DNA from: Planctomycetes bacterium UBA2386
GTDB lineage: Bacteria; Planctomycetota; UBA1135; UBA2386
Assembly (NCBI GenBank): GCA_002343845.1
Contig: DDSQ01000056.1
Location: forward strand, 60,853 to 73,995
Reading direction: 5' to 3'
DNA length: 13,143 nucleotides
Part shown: one piece after another, positions 1 to 7,084 of the stretch
Layout of the letters: each line of letters opens with the position of its first letter
Numbering within the stretch: position 1 is the first letter of the stretch
The notes under the pieces: generated by a model
Seen by the model: only the letters and a program-made list of their open reading frames with translations
Told to the model about the DNA's origin: nothing
Database searches by the model: none
Translations under genes and position numbers: made by a program

Positions 1-1680
1 ATCTACAACTACCGCGAACTGCGCGTCGAGCTCGAGGCCGCCGGTCGCGTGTTCGCGACCCACTCCGACACCGAAGTCATCCTGCACGCGTACGCCGTGT
101 GGGGCGAAGACTGCCTGCGCCGCTTCAACGGCATGTGGGCGTTCGCGATCTGGGACGTGAAGAAGCGCCGCCTGTTCGCGGCGCGCGACCGCCTCGGCGT
201 GAAGCCGTTCTACTGGCTGCTGCGCGACGGCCGGCTGCAGTTCGCGTCGGAGATCAAGGCGCTGCTCGTCGATCCCGCCAACCGTCGCGGCGTCGACCAG
301 GACGGCCTGCGGCAGTACCTGACGTTCCAGTTCTGCCTCGGCGATCGCACGATGTTCGCGGGCGTGCAGCGACTGCCGCCGGGGCACTGCCTGTCGTTCG
401 CGCCCGGCGACACCGCACCGCGCATCCGCAGCTGGTGGGACGTCGACTTCACCATCGACGAGGACCACAGCGCCGGCTGGTTCCAGCGCCGGCTGCGCGA
501 ACTGCTCGAGGATTCGGTGCGCCTGCGGCTGCGCGCCGACGTGCCGCTCGGCGCGCACCTGTCCGGCGGCGTCGACTCGTCGACGGTCGTGGCGCTGGCG
601 CGCAAGCTGCTGCCCGAAGGCGCGCGGCTGCTGACCTTCACGGGCGCCTTCGACCACGGGCCGCGCTACGACGAACGGCAGCACGCGCGTCTCGTCGCGC
701 AGCGCCACGCGGCGGAGCCGCACGAGATCGTGATGGGGCCCGCCGACTTCGCGGACTCGATCGAACGCATCGTCTGGCACATGGACGAACCGGCCGCGGG
801 GCCGGGCGTGTTCCCGCAGTACCACGTGGCGGCGCTGGCGAGCAAGCACGTGAAGGTGATCCTCGGCGGCCAGGGCGGCGACGAACTGTTCATCGGCTAC
901 GCGCGCTACCTCGTCGCCTACCTCGAGGAGTGCCTGAAGGGCGCCATCGAGGACACCGGCCATCGTCCCGGCTACGTGGCGACGCTCGGCTCGATCGTGC
1001 CCAACCTGCCGAGCCTGCAGAGTTATCTGCCGATGCTGCGCGCGTTCTGGAAGCGCGGCCCGTTCGGTGAGCCGGCCCAGCGCTACTTCGACCTGATGGA
1101 CCGCTTCGGCGGCGTGGCGCCGTTGCTGCACGGCGACCTGCGCGTCGACGAACGGCGCACGATGGACGAGTTCCGGGCCACGTTCGAAGTGCACGGGGCG
1201 GCGTCGATGATCAACCGCATCCTCTACTTCGACCTCAAGACGCACCTGCAGTCGCTGCTGCACGTCGAGGACCGCACCAGCATGGCGTTCGGGCTCGAGT
1301 CGCGCGTGCCGCTGCTCGACTACCGCCTGGTCGAACTGATGGCGTCGATCCCGCCGCGCCAGAAGTTCGAGAACGGCCGCCTCAAGCATCTGTTCCTGCA
1401 GACGGTCGAGGACCTGCTGCCGCGCGAGATCCGCGAGCGGAGGGACAAGATGGGGTTCCCGGTGCCGCTGCCCGAATGGGGTGCAGGGCCGCTGCGCGAG
1501 TTCGTTCACGACGTGCTCGGCTCGCGGGCGGCGCGCCAGCGCGGCATCTGGAAGAGCGACGAACTGCTCACTGCCGCGGGCAACGAGGCGTCGTTCGGGC
1601 GCGTGACGTGGGGGGCGCTGTGCCTCGAACTGTGGCACCGCCAGTTCGTCGACGGCGCCGGGCTGCCGGCGGCCTCGTGA
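1..1680 (+). CDS. asnB: AsnB-type glutamine amidotransferase / asparagine synthase, 5' end missing
   Basis: The reading frame is open from the first base of the window, so the start lies upstream and 559 residues are visible. The visible N-terminal part is the end of a class II glutaminase domain (IYNYRELR, HSDTEVILHAY, FNGMWAFAIWD, ARDRLGVKPFYW, FASEIKALL). The first roughly 60 residues, including the Cys2 nucleophile, are outside the window. The synthetase domain follows, with the ATP-pyrophosphatase loop SGGVDSS at 562-582, the GGQGGDELFIGY motif at 865-900 and the late motifs EDRTSMAFGLESRVPLLD and DKMGFPVPLPEW. Family members use glutamine nitrogen to amidate an ATP-activated carboxylate. 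The downstream uronic-acid genes, joined by 4-base overlaps, suggest the substrate may be a sugar uronate (making a uronamide) rather than aspartate, as proposed for WbpS-like proteins of O-antigen loci. The family call is firm. The substrate is inferred. Confidence 0.93.
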   Translation: MYNYRELRVELEAAGRVFATHSDTEVILHAYAVWGEDCLRRFNGMWAFAIWDVKKRRLFAARDRLGVKPFYWLLRDGRLQFASEIKALLVDPANRRGVDQDGLRQYLTFQFCLGDRTMFAGVQRLPPGHCLSFAPGDTAPRIRSWWDVDFTIDEDHSAGWFQRRLRELLEDSVRLRLRADVPLGAHLSGGVDSSTVVALARKLLPEGARLLTFTGAFDHGPRYDERQHARLVAQRHAAEPHEIVMGPADFADSIERIVWHMDEPAAGPGVFPQYHVAALASKHVKVILGGQGGDELFIGYARYLVAYLEECLKGAIEDTGHRPGYVATLGSIVPNLPSLQSYLPMLRAFWKRGPFGEPAQRYFDLMDRFGGVAPLLHGDLRVDERRTMDEFRATFEVHGAASMINRILYFDLKTHLQSLLHVEDRTSMAFGLESRVPLLDYRLVELMASIPPRQKFENGRLKHLFLQTVEDLLPREIRERRDKMGFPVPLPEWGAGPLREFVHDVLGSRAARQRGIWKSDELLTAAGNEASFGRVTWGALCLELWHRQFVDGAGLPAAS

Positions 1681-3026
1681 ACGCGCGCGCCGACGAACGG
1701 CTCGGACCGCTGTCGCGGCTGCACGTCGTCGCGCACGAACTCGGCGCGTCGTCGCCGGCCCAGCCGCGGCTCGCGTCGCTGCTGCGCTTCCTCGTGCAGC
1801 GCGGCGCTGACGTGACGTTGTGGATCGAACGCGATCCCGGGCCGTGGGCCGCGCAGATCGTGGGTGCGGGGCGACTCACCGTGCGTGTCGTCGCCGATCC
1901 GGTGCATCGCGGCTACCGCTGGCTCGGCAGTCTGTCGGGCGGCAAGGGTGCTCCGCCAGCCGCAGCACCGACGTCCGCCCCGACCGCCGCGAAGCCGCCT
2001 AGCCTGCTGCATCGCCTGTGGCGCCTCGGCAGCCGCGTGCAGTCGGCGCTGCTGTTCCCGGATCCGCAGCGATTCTGGGCGGCGCGCGTGCAGCGACGGC
2101 TGCTCGCGACGATGCGCCCCGGCGACGTGGTGCTCACCTGCTCGCGGCCCGAGAGTGCGCTGCTGGTGGGGGCAGCAGCGCAGCGACGCGGCGCGCGCTG
2201 GTGGGCGGACTTCGCGGACGGCTGGTGCTTCCAGGGACTGCGGCCGAATGCGATGACCGACGGGCCACGCCGCGATCGGGAGCTCGCGCTCGAGCGCAGC
2301 CTGGTCGGGAGCGCGGACCTGGTGTCCACCGTCAACGACGAGCTCGGCGACTACTTCGCGTCGCTGCGGAACGGACGCCACATCGCGGTCTACCCGAACA
2401 TCGTTCCCGACGAACTCGCTGCGCTGCCGGCGACCGCGCGTGCGCGCGGCGACGCGCTGCCCACCATCGGCTACTTCGGTCGGTTGTCGCTCAGCGACGG
2501 CGAACGCAGCCTCTTGCCGTTGCTCGCGCTGCTGCGCGCCGATGCGGTCGCCGCCGATCGTCGTCGCGCGCGCTTCGAGTTCCTCGGCGAGTTCGCGCCG
2601 CGCGATCGCGCCGAGATCGACGAAGTGCAGCGGCTGGGCCACGAGGTCGTGGTCGCGCCGCCGTTGTCGCGCGAACGGCTGGCCGCGCGACGCGCCGACT
2701 TCGACGGCGCGCTCGTGCTCGGCTCGCCGCATCAGCGTGGCACGTCGAGCAAGCTGCTCGACACGTTGGGACTCGGCTTGCCGGTCGTCGCGTTCGTGCC
2801 GGTGCCCTCGGCGGCGCACGCGCTGATCACCGCGACCGGCTGCGGCGAAGTGATGGATCTCACTGAAATTCCGGATTGCACGCGCTGGAGGCGCTTCCTG
2901 AGCACCGTGCGGGGCACCGCCTATCGGGTTGATCCGCGTGTGCGCGAGCGATACACCAGCGCGTCGGTCTTGCCGGGCTTCCTCGCTACGATCGGCCCTT
3001 GGTTGGAGACCGCCACACCCCGATGA
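1677..3026 (+). CDS. GT4-like glycosyltransferase (GT-B fold)
   Basis: A protein of 449 residues that probably transfers a sugar from a nucleotide donor onto a growing surface polysaccharide at the cytoplasmic face. The N-terminal half resembles GT4 acceptor domains: VVAHELGASSPAQPRL near residues 17-31, PGDVVLTCSRPESALLVG at 148-165, WWADFADGW at 175-183, and ADLVSTVNDELGDYF at 213-227. The C-terminal donor domain shows GYFGRL (265-270), FEFLGEF (300-306) and SSKLLDTLGLGLPVVA (357-372), the usual GT4 layout. There is no signal peptide or membrane helix. An Ala/Pro/Thr-rich stretch at about 88-108 looks like a flexible insertion. The GTG start at 1677 overlaps the asnB stop as GTGA. Earlier in-frame starts would run deep into asnB. 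No Shine-Dalgarno site is visible, so coupled re-initiation is likely. Donor and acceptor cannot be read from the sequence. Confidence 0.82.
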   Translation: MNARADERLGPLSRLHVVAHELGASSPAQPRLASLLRFLVQRGADVTLWIERDPGPWAAQIVGAGRLTVRVVADPVHRGYRWLGSLSGGKGAPPAAAPTSAPTAAKPPSLLHRLWRLGSRVQSALLFPDPQRFWAARVQRRLLATMRPGDVVLTCSRPESALLVGAAAQRRGARWWADFADGWCFQGLRPNAMTDGPRRDRELALERSLVGSADLVSTVNDELGDYFASLRNGRHIAVYPNIVPDELAALPATARARGDALPTIGYFGRLSLSDGERSLLPLLALLRADAVAADRRRARFEFLGEFAPRDRAEIDEVQRLGHEVVVAPPLSRERLAARRADFDGALVLGSPHQRGTSSKLLDTLGLGLPVVAFVPVPSAAHALITATGCGEVMDLTEIPDCTRWRRFLSTVRGTAYRVDPRVRERYTSASVLPGFLATIGPWLETATPR

Positions 3027-3715
3027 AAAGCGACAGCAAGGCCCCGTTCGTCCACGAGTCTGCGTACGTCGACCAGCCGTGCGAGATCGGCGAGGGCACC
3101 AAGATCTGGCACTTCTGCCACGTGCTGCCCGGCGCGCGCATCGGCACCAACTGCAACTTCGGCCAGAACGTGATGGTCGGCAATGACGTCGTCGTCGGCA
3201 ACAACGTCAAGGTGCAGAACAACGTCGCGATCTACACCGGCACCGTCGTCGAGGACGACGTGTTCCTCGGTCCGTCGTGCGTGTTGACCAACGTCAGCAA
3301 TCCACGTTCGCAGGTGGTGCGGCGCTCGCTCTACGAGAAGACGCTGCTGCGCCGCGGCTGCTCGGTCGGCGCCAATGCGACGATCGTCTGCGGCACCACG
3401 ATCGGTCGGTATGCGTTCGTCGCCGCCGGCGCGGTCGTCACCAAGGACGTGCCCGACTACGCGTTCATGGTCGGCGTGCCCGCGCGCCAGGCCGGTTGGA
3501 TGAGCCGCCACGGCCACAAGCTGGTCGAGAAGAAGGGCGAGCGCGTGATGACGTGCCCGGAGAGCGGCTACCGCTACCAGGTCGAAGGCGGCCGCTTGCG
3601 CTGCCTCGATCTCGACGAGGATGCGCCGCTGCCGGCACCCAAGGCGGTCGGCTCGCGCCCGTATCGCGACTTCAAGACGGCGAAGCCCGCCGCTCACTCG
3701 GAACTCAGCCAATGA
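3023..3715 (+). CDS. wbpD: UDP-2-acetamido-3-amino-2,3-dideoxyglucuronate N-acetyltransferase (WbpD/WlbB-like)
   Basis: A 230-residue left-handed beta-helix acetyltransferase. Hexapeptide repeats run from about residue 12 to 145 (VDQPCEIGEGTKIWHFCHV, ARIGTNCNFGQNVMVG, VVVGNNVKVQNNVAIYTG, VFLGPSCVLTNVSNPRS, GCSVGANATIVCGTTIGRYAFVAAG). This block is characteristic of WbpD/WlbB, which acetylates the 3-amino group of UDP-GlcNAc(3NH2)A with acetyl-CoA. The ending VPDYAFMVGVPARQAGWMS is typical of the family. A C-terminal extension after residue 165 contains CPESGYRY and LRCLD, giving a Cys pair (178 and 194), followed by a charged tail. The ATG at 3023 overlaps the upstream stop as ATGA. A TTG at 2999 in the same frame was not chosen because it would overlap the glycosyltransferase further and lacks family similarity. 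The neighbouring wbpE- and wbpB-like genes make this specificity more likely than other sugar O- or N-acetyltransferases. Confidence 0.87.
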   Translation: MKSDSKAPFVHESAYVDQPCEIGEGTKIWHFCHVLPGARIGTNCNFGQNVMVGNDVVVGNNVKVQNNVAIYTGTVVEDDVFLGPSCVLTNVSNPRSQVVRRSLYEKTLLRRGCSVGANATIVCGTTIGRYAFVAAGAVVTKDVPDYAFMVGVPARQAGWMSRHGHKLVEKKGERVMTCPESGYRYQVEGGRLRCLDLDEDAPLPAPKAVGSRPYRDFKTAKPAAHSELSQ

Positions 3716-4920
3716 ACCCACAGCCCATGCGCACTCCCGAAGCGGCGCGGACCACGACCGGCAAGCCGGTCACCAAGGTGCCGTTGCTCGACCTGACCCG
3801 CATCGATCCGCAGCAGCTCACCGAGCTGCGCGCCGCCTTCGACCGCGTGCTCGTCAGCGGCCACTACATCATGGGGCCCGAAGTCGACGCCTTCGAGAAG
3901 GAGGTCGCGACGTTGCTCGGCGCGAACCACGCGATCGGCGTGTCGTCGGGAACCGACGCGCTGATCCTCGCCCTGATGTCGCTCGGCATCGGTCCGGGCG
4001 ACGAAGTGATCTGCCCGACCTACACGTTCTTCGCCACGGCCGGCTCGATCTGGCGCGTCGGCGCGAAGCCGGTGTTCGTCGACAGCGACCCGCTGACCTA
4101 CAACGCGACGGTCGACGCGATCAAGAAGGCGGTGACGCCGAAGACCAAGGCGATCATGCCGGTCTACCTGTTCGGCCAGTGCGCCGACATGGAGTCGATC
4201 ACCGCGTTCGCCGCGGAGCGCGGCATCGCCGTGATCGAGGACGCGGCACAGGCGCTGACGGCGCGCTCCCGCGGCAAGGCCGCTGGCACGATCGGCACGT
4301 TCGGTTGCTTCTCGTTCTTCCCGTCGAAGAACCTCGGCTGCCTCGGCGACGGCGGGCTGGTGACGACGCAGGACGCCGCGTTGGCCGAGAAGGCGCGCAT
4401 CCTGCGCGTGCACGGCGGCAAGCCGAAGTACTACCACAAGATGGTCGGCGGCAACTTCCGCATCGACGCGCTGCAGGCGGCCCTGCTGCGCGTGAAGCTG
4501 CCGGCCCTCGCCGCCGCGACGGCCGCGCGTCAGCGCAATGCCGCGCTCTACGCCGAGCTGTTCACCAAGGCGGGTGTCGCCGCGAAGACGCCGGCGGCGC
4601 CGCAAGCCGGCACGATCGGATTGCCCGGCATCCATGCCGAGCACATCGTCAACCAGTACGTGATCCGCGTGCCCGGCGGCCGGCGCGACGCGGTGAAGGA
4701 CGCGCTCGGCAAGAAGAACATCGGCACCGAGGTCTACTACCCGGTCCCGCTGCACCTGCAGGAGTGCTTCGCGAGCCTCGGCCACAAGGAGGGCGAGTTC
4801 CCGCACGCCGAGCGCGCCGCGAAGGAGACGCTGGCGCTGCCGGTGTTCCCGGAGCTGTCGACCGACGAGGTCCGCTACGTCGCCGACGCGGTGATCGCCG
4901 CGGCGAAGGGCGCGTCGTGA
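3712..4920 (+). CDS. wbpE: DegT/DnrJ/EryC1/StrS PLP aminotransferase (WbpE-like)
   Basis: A 402-residue sugar aminotransferase with the length and motifs of the DegT/DnrJ/EryC1/StrS family. Visible landmarks are VPLLDL (23-28), GHYIMGPEVDAFEKE (50-64), VSSGTDALILAL (78-89), GDEVICPTYTFFATA (96-110), EDAAQA (176-181) with the Asp that contacts the PLP ring nitrogen, and SFFPSKNLGCLGDGG (201-215) with the Schiff-base lysine at K206. GTEVYYPVPLHLQ near 338-350 is also standard. In the wbp pathway the enzyme uses glutamate to aminate C3 of UDP-2-acetamido-2-deoxy-3-oxoglucuronate. That specificity is inferred from the flanking wbpD- and wbpB-like genes, because the family contains many sugar aminotransferases. 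The ATG at 3712 overlaps the wbpD stop as ATGA. An alternative in-frame ATG lies at 3727. The first 20 residues are polar and not part of the conserved fold. Confidence 0.9.
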   Translation: MNPQPMRTPEAARTTTGKPVTKVPLLDLTRIDPQQLTELRAAFDRVLVSGHYIMGPEVDAFEKEVATLLGANHAIGVSSGTDALILALMSLGIGPGDEVICPTYTFFATAGSIWRVGAKPVFVDSDPLTYNATVDAIKKAVTPKTKAIMPVYLFGQCADMESITAFAAERGIAVIEDAAQALTARSRGKAAGTIGTFGCFSFFPSKNLGCLGDGGLVTTQDAALAEKARILRVHGGKPKYYHKMVGGNFRIDALQAALLRVKLPALAAATAARQRNAALYAELFTKAGVAAKTPAAPQAGTIGLPGIHAEHIVNQYVIRVPGGRRDAVKDALGKKNIGTEVYYPVPLHLQECFASLGHKEGEFPHAERAAKETLALPVFPELSTDEVRYVADAVIAAAKGAS

Positions 4921-5903
4921 AGCCCACCGTCGCAGTCGTCGGTTGCGGCTACTGGGGCAAGAACCTGGTCCGCAACTTCGCCGGCCTGCAGGCCCTGCAG
5001 ATGGTCTGCGACGTCACGCCCGGAGGGCAGAAGACCGCGCGCGAGCTGTGCCCGACCGCGAACGTCGTCGCCGACTTCGACGCCGTGCTCGCGTCGTCGG
5101 TGGCGGGTGTCGTGCTGGCGACGCCGGCCGAGACGCACCATGCGCTGGCCAAGCGTGCGCTGCTCGCCGGCAAGGACGTGTTCGTCGAGAAGCCGCTGGC
5201 GTTGCGCCACGAGGACGCCGCCGAACTGGTCGCGCTCGCCGCCCAGCACGGTCGCATGCTGATGGTCGGCCACGTGCTCGAGTACCACCCCGCGATCCGC
5301 AAGATCGCCGGCATGGCGCGCGACGGCCATCTCGGCAAGCTGCGCTACATCTACTCGCACCGGCTCAACCTCGGGAAGATCCGCGTCGAGGAGAACATCC
5401 TCTGGAGCTTCGCGCCGCACGACGTCGCGATCATCCTGCGCCTCGTCGGGGCGCCGCCGATCCAGGTGTCGGCGTCCGGCGGCAACTACATCACCGCCAA
5501 CATCGCCGACGTCTCGGTCAGCAACCTGCTGTTCGACGACGGCACGCGCGCGCACATCTTCGTGTCGTGGCTGCACCCGTTCAAAGAGCAGCGCCTCGTC
5601 GTCGTCGGCAGCCAGCGCATGGTCACGTACGACGACGTGACCAAGAAGCTGGTGCTGCACGAGAAGCGCGTCGACAGCCAGGGCGGCCAGCCGATGCCGG
5701 TGCAGGGCGAAGGCGTCGAGGTCGCGTTCGGCAGCGAAGAGCCGCTGCGCCTCGAGTGCGAAGCGTTCCTGCAGGCGATCGCCACGCGCACGCCGGCGTT
5801 GACCGACGGCGTGTCCGGGTTGGCGACGCTGCGCGTTCTGCAGGCGGCGCAGCGCTCGCTGATGACCGGCGGCGAACCGGTGCCGATGCACGCGCTCGGC
5901 TGA
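4917..5903 (+). CDS. wbpB: Gfo/Idh/MocA oxidoreductase, UDP-N-acetylglucosaminuronate 3-dehydrogenase (WbpB-like)
   Basis: A 328-residue NAD(P)-dependent sugar oxidoreductase. The N-terminal Rossmann fold begins at once with VAVVGCGYWGKNLVRNF (5-21). The catalytic EKP motif is FVEKPLAL (89-96, Lys92), the second conserved region is GHVLEYHPA (118-126), and the active-site SFAPHDVAII carries His168. WbpB oxidises C3 of UDP-GlcNAcA, giving the 3-keto substrate of WbpE. In studied homologues the bound NADH is recycled with 2-oxoglutarate. The GTG start at 4917 overlaps the wbpE stop as GTGA, and a weak GAAGGG lies about 6 bases upstream. An earlier start would read through wbpE. The gene ends 8 bases before the stop of the converging acyl-CoA dehydrogenase. 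The family is certain. The substrate is inferred from the linked wbpD and wbpE homologues. Confidence 0.88.
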   Translation: MKPTVAVVGCGYWGKNLVRNFAGLQALQMVCDVTPGGQKTARELCPTANVVADFDAVLASSVAGVVLATPAETHHALAKRALLAGKDVFVEKPLALRHEDAAELVALAAQHGRMLMVGHVLEYHPAIRKIAGMARDGHLGKLRYIYSHRLNLGKIRVEENILWSFAPHDVAIILRLVGAPPIQVSASGGNYITANIADVSVSNLLFDDGTRAHIFVSWLHPFKEQRLVVVGSQRMVTYDDVTKKLVLHEKRVDSQGGQPMPVQGEGVEVAFGSEEPLRLECEAFLQAIATRTPALTDGVSGLATLRVLQAAQRSLMTGGEPVPMHALG

Positions 5904-5918
5904 GCCGCTCGTCAGCCG
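5897..5918. repeat. Inverted repeat spanning two convergent stop codons
   Basis: CGGCTGA (5897-5903) and TCAGCCG (5912-5918) form a perfect 7-bp stem with an 8-base loop. The stop codon of the wbpB-like gene lies in the left arm, and the reverse complement of the acyl-CoA dehydrogenase stop lies in the right arm. There is no T-tract on either side, so it is at best a weak bidirectional terminator or a 3'-end hairpin. Confidence 0.4.
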
Positions 5919-7084
5919 CGGTCTTCGGCCAGCATTCGCCCCAGGATCGTCTTCTGGATCAGCGACGTGCCCTCGTAGATGCGCAGGGCCTGGATGTCGC
6001 GCCACAGCCGCTCGACGGGGAACGCCGAGCTGTAGCCGCGGGCGCCGTGCAGCATCATCGCTTCGTCGGCGGCCTTCGCCGCGGCTTCGGTCGCGTGCAG
6101 CTTGGCCATCGCCAGGTCGGCATGGGTCTCGGAGCCCGCGGCGCGGCGGGCCGCGCATCGATGCACCAGCCCGCGTGAGGCGTGCAGCGACGTCAGCAGG
6201 TCGGCGAGCCGCTCCTGGATCATCTGGAACTGCGCCAACGGCTGGCCGAACTGTCGGCGACCGCTGGTGAACGCGACGGCGGCGGCGAGTGCGGCGCGGT
6301 GGATGCCGACGGCGCCGGCGGCGACCGACAGCCGGCCGGCCGCGAGACCGCCCATCGCGACGCCGAAGCCCTTGCCGGGCGCACCGAGCATCTCATCGGC
6401 GGTGATCGGCATGCCGTCGAACGTCAGCACGGCGTGGTCGCTGCCGCGGTGGCCGAGCTCGATGCCGGGCATCGGCTCGCGCTTCAAGCCAGACCGCGTG
6501 GTGTCGACGAGGAATGCCGTGATGCCCTGGCGGCCTTGTGCCGGGTCGATCGTCGCGAACAGGAGCATCACGTCGGCGACGCCACCGTTGGTGATCCAGT
6601 GCTTGCTGCCGTGCACGCGATAGCCGGCGCCGTCGCGTCGGGCGTGCGTCGCCAGCGACGCGACATCGCTGCCGGCATCCGGCTCGGTGAGCGCAAAGCA
6701 GCCGATCGCGGAACCGTCGAGCAGCTTGCCGAGCCATCGCGCGCGTTGTGCCGGCGTGCCGAGCTTGGCGATGCACGACGCGACGAGCCCGCTCTGCACG
6801 GCGCAGAAGCCGCGGGCATTGCCGCAGACGGCGCCGAGTTCTTCGTGCGCGAGCGCGAGTTGCAGCGGCGTCCAGCCGCCGCCGCCGTGTTCGCGCGGCA
6901 GCGGGCCGCCGAGGATGCCGGCCGCGCCGAGATCGGTGACCATCGCGCGCCGGAACGTGCGCTGCTCGTCGATCGTACGGGCGTGCGGCGCCAGCTTGTC
7001 GGCGGCGAACGCGCGAATGCGCTGCGCGAAGGCGCGATGCTCGGCGTCGAGGTCGCTGTCGGGGAGCCAGAGGTCGGTGTTCAT
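5912..7084 (-). CDS. Acyl-CoA dehydrogenase
   Basis: A 390-residue FAD flavoprotein of normal family length that would introduce a 2,3-double bond into an acyl-CoA and pass electrons to ETF. The helical N-terminal domain contains PREHGGGGW (63-71). The FAD/substrate motifs are CFALTEPDAGSD (129-140) and KHWITNGG (161-168). GRRQFGQPLAQFQ (276-288) and MLHGARGYSS (344-353) follow. IYEGTS at 369-374 carries Glu371 in the position of the catalytic base of short- and medium-chain enzymes. The ATG at 7084 overlaps the stop of the crotonase gene as ATGA, and extending further upstream would only read into that gene. It is the last gene of a three-gene minus-strand operon. Chain length and whether the substrate is linear, branched or cyclic cannot be told. 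Confidence 0.93.
   Translation of the reverse strand: MNTDLWLPDSDLDAEHRAFAQRIRAFAADKLAPHARTIDEQRTFRRAMVTDLGAAGILGGPLPREHGGGGWTPLQLALAHEELGAVCGNARGFCAVQSGLVASCIAKLGTPAQRARWLGKLLDGSAIGCFALTEPDAGSDVASLATHARRDGAGYRVHGSKHWITNGGVADVMLLFATIDPAQGRQGITAFLVDTTRSGLKREPMPGIELGHRGSDHAVLTFDGMPITADEMLGAPGKGFGVAMGGLAAGRLSVAAGAVGIHRAALAAAVAFTSGRRQFGQPLAQFQMIQERLADLLTSLHASRGLVHRCAARRAAGSETHADLAMAKLHATEAAAKAADEAMMLHGARGYSSAFPVERLWRDIQALRIYEGTSLIQKTILGRMLAEDRG

Noticed and set aside
1506..2819. Long open frame antisense to the glycosyltransferase (437 codons)
   Set aside because: Its translation is a low-complexity Arg/Ala/Gln/His mix with no motifs, the usual artefact of high-GC coding DNA read backwards. The sense frame has clear GT4 motifs.
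2985..2992. GCTACGAT near the end of the glycosyltransferase gene, and similar GCTAC words before rpmG and the exchanger, as a shared -10 element
   Set aside because: No matching -35 boxes at proper spacing. The first case is inside a coding region with a coupled downstream gene, so the resemblance is probably chance.
3694..4806. Long open frame antisense to the wbpE-like gene
   Set aside because: It is Arg/His/Asp-rich with no domain pattern and fully opposes a gene with strong family motifs.
4875..6158. Antisense frame across the wbpB-like gene and into the acyl-CoA dehydrogenase region
   Set aside because: It is repetitive Arg/Val/Asp-rich sequence with no start signal. Both underlying genes are well supported.
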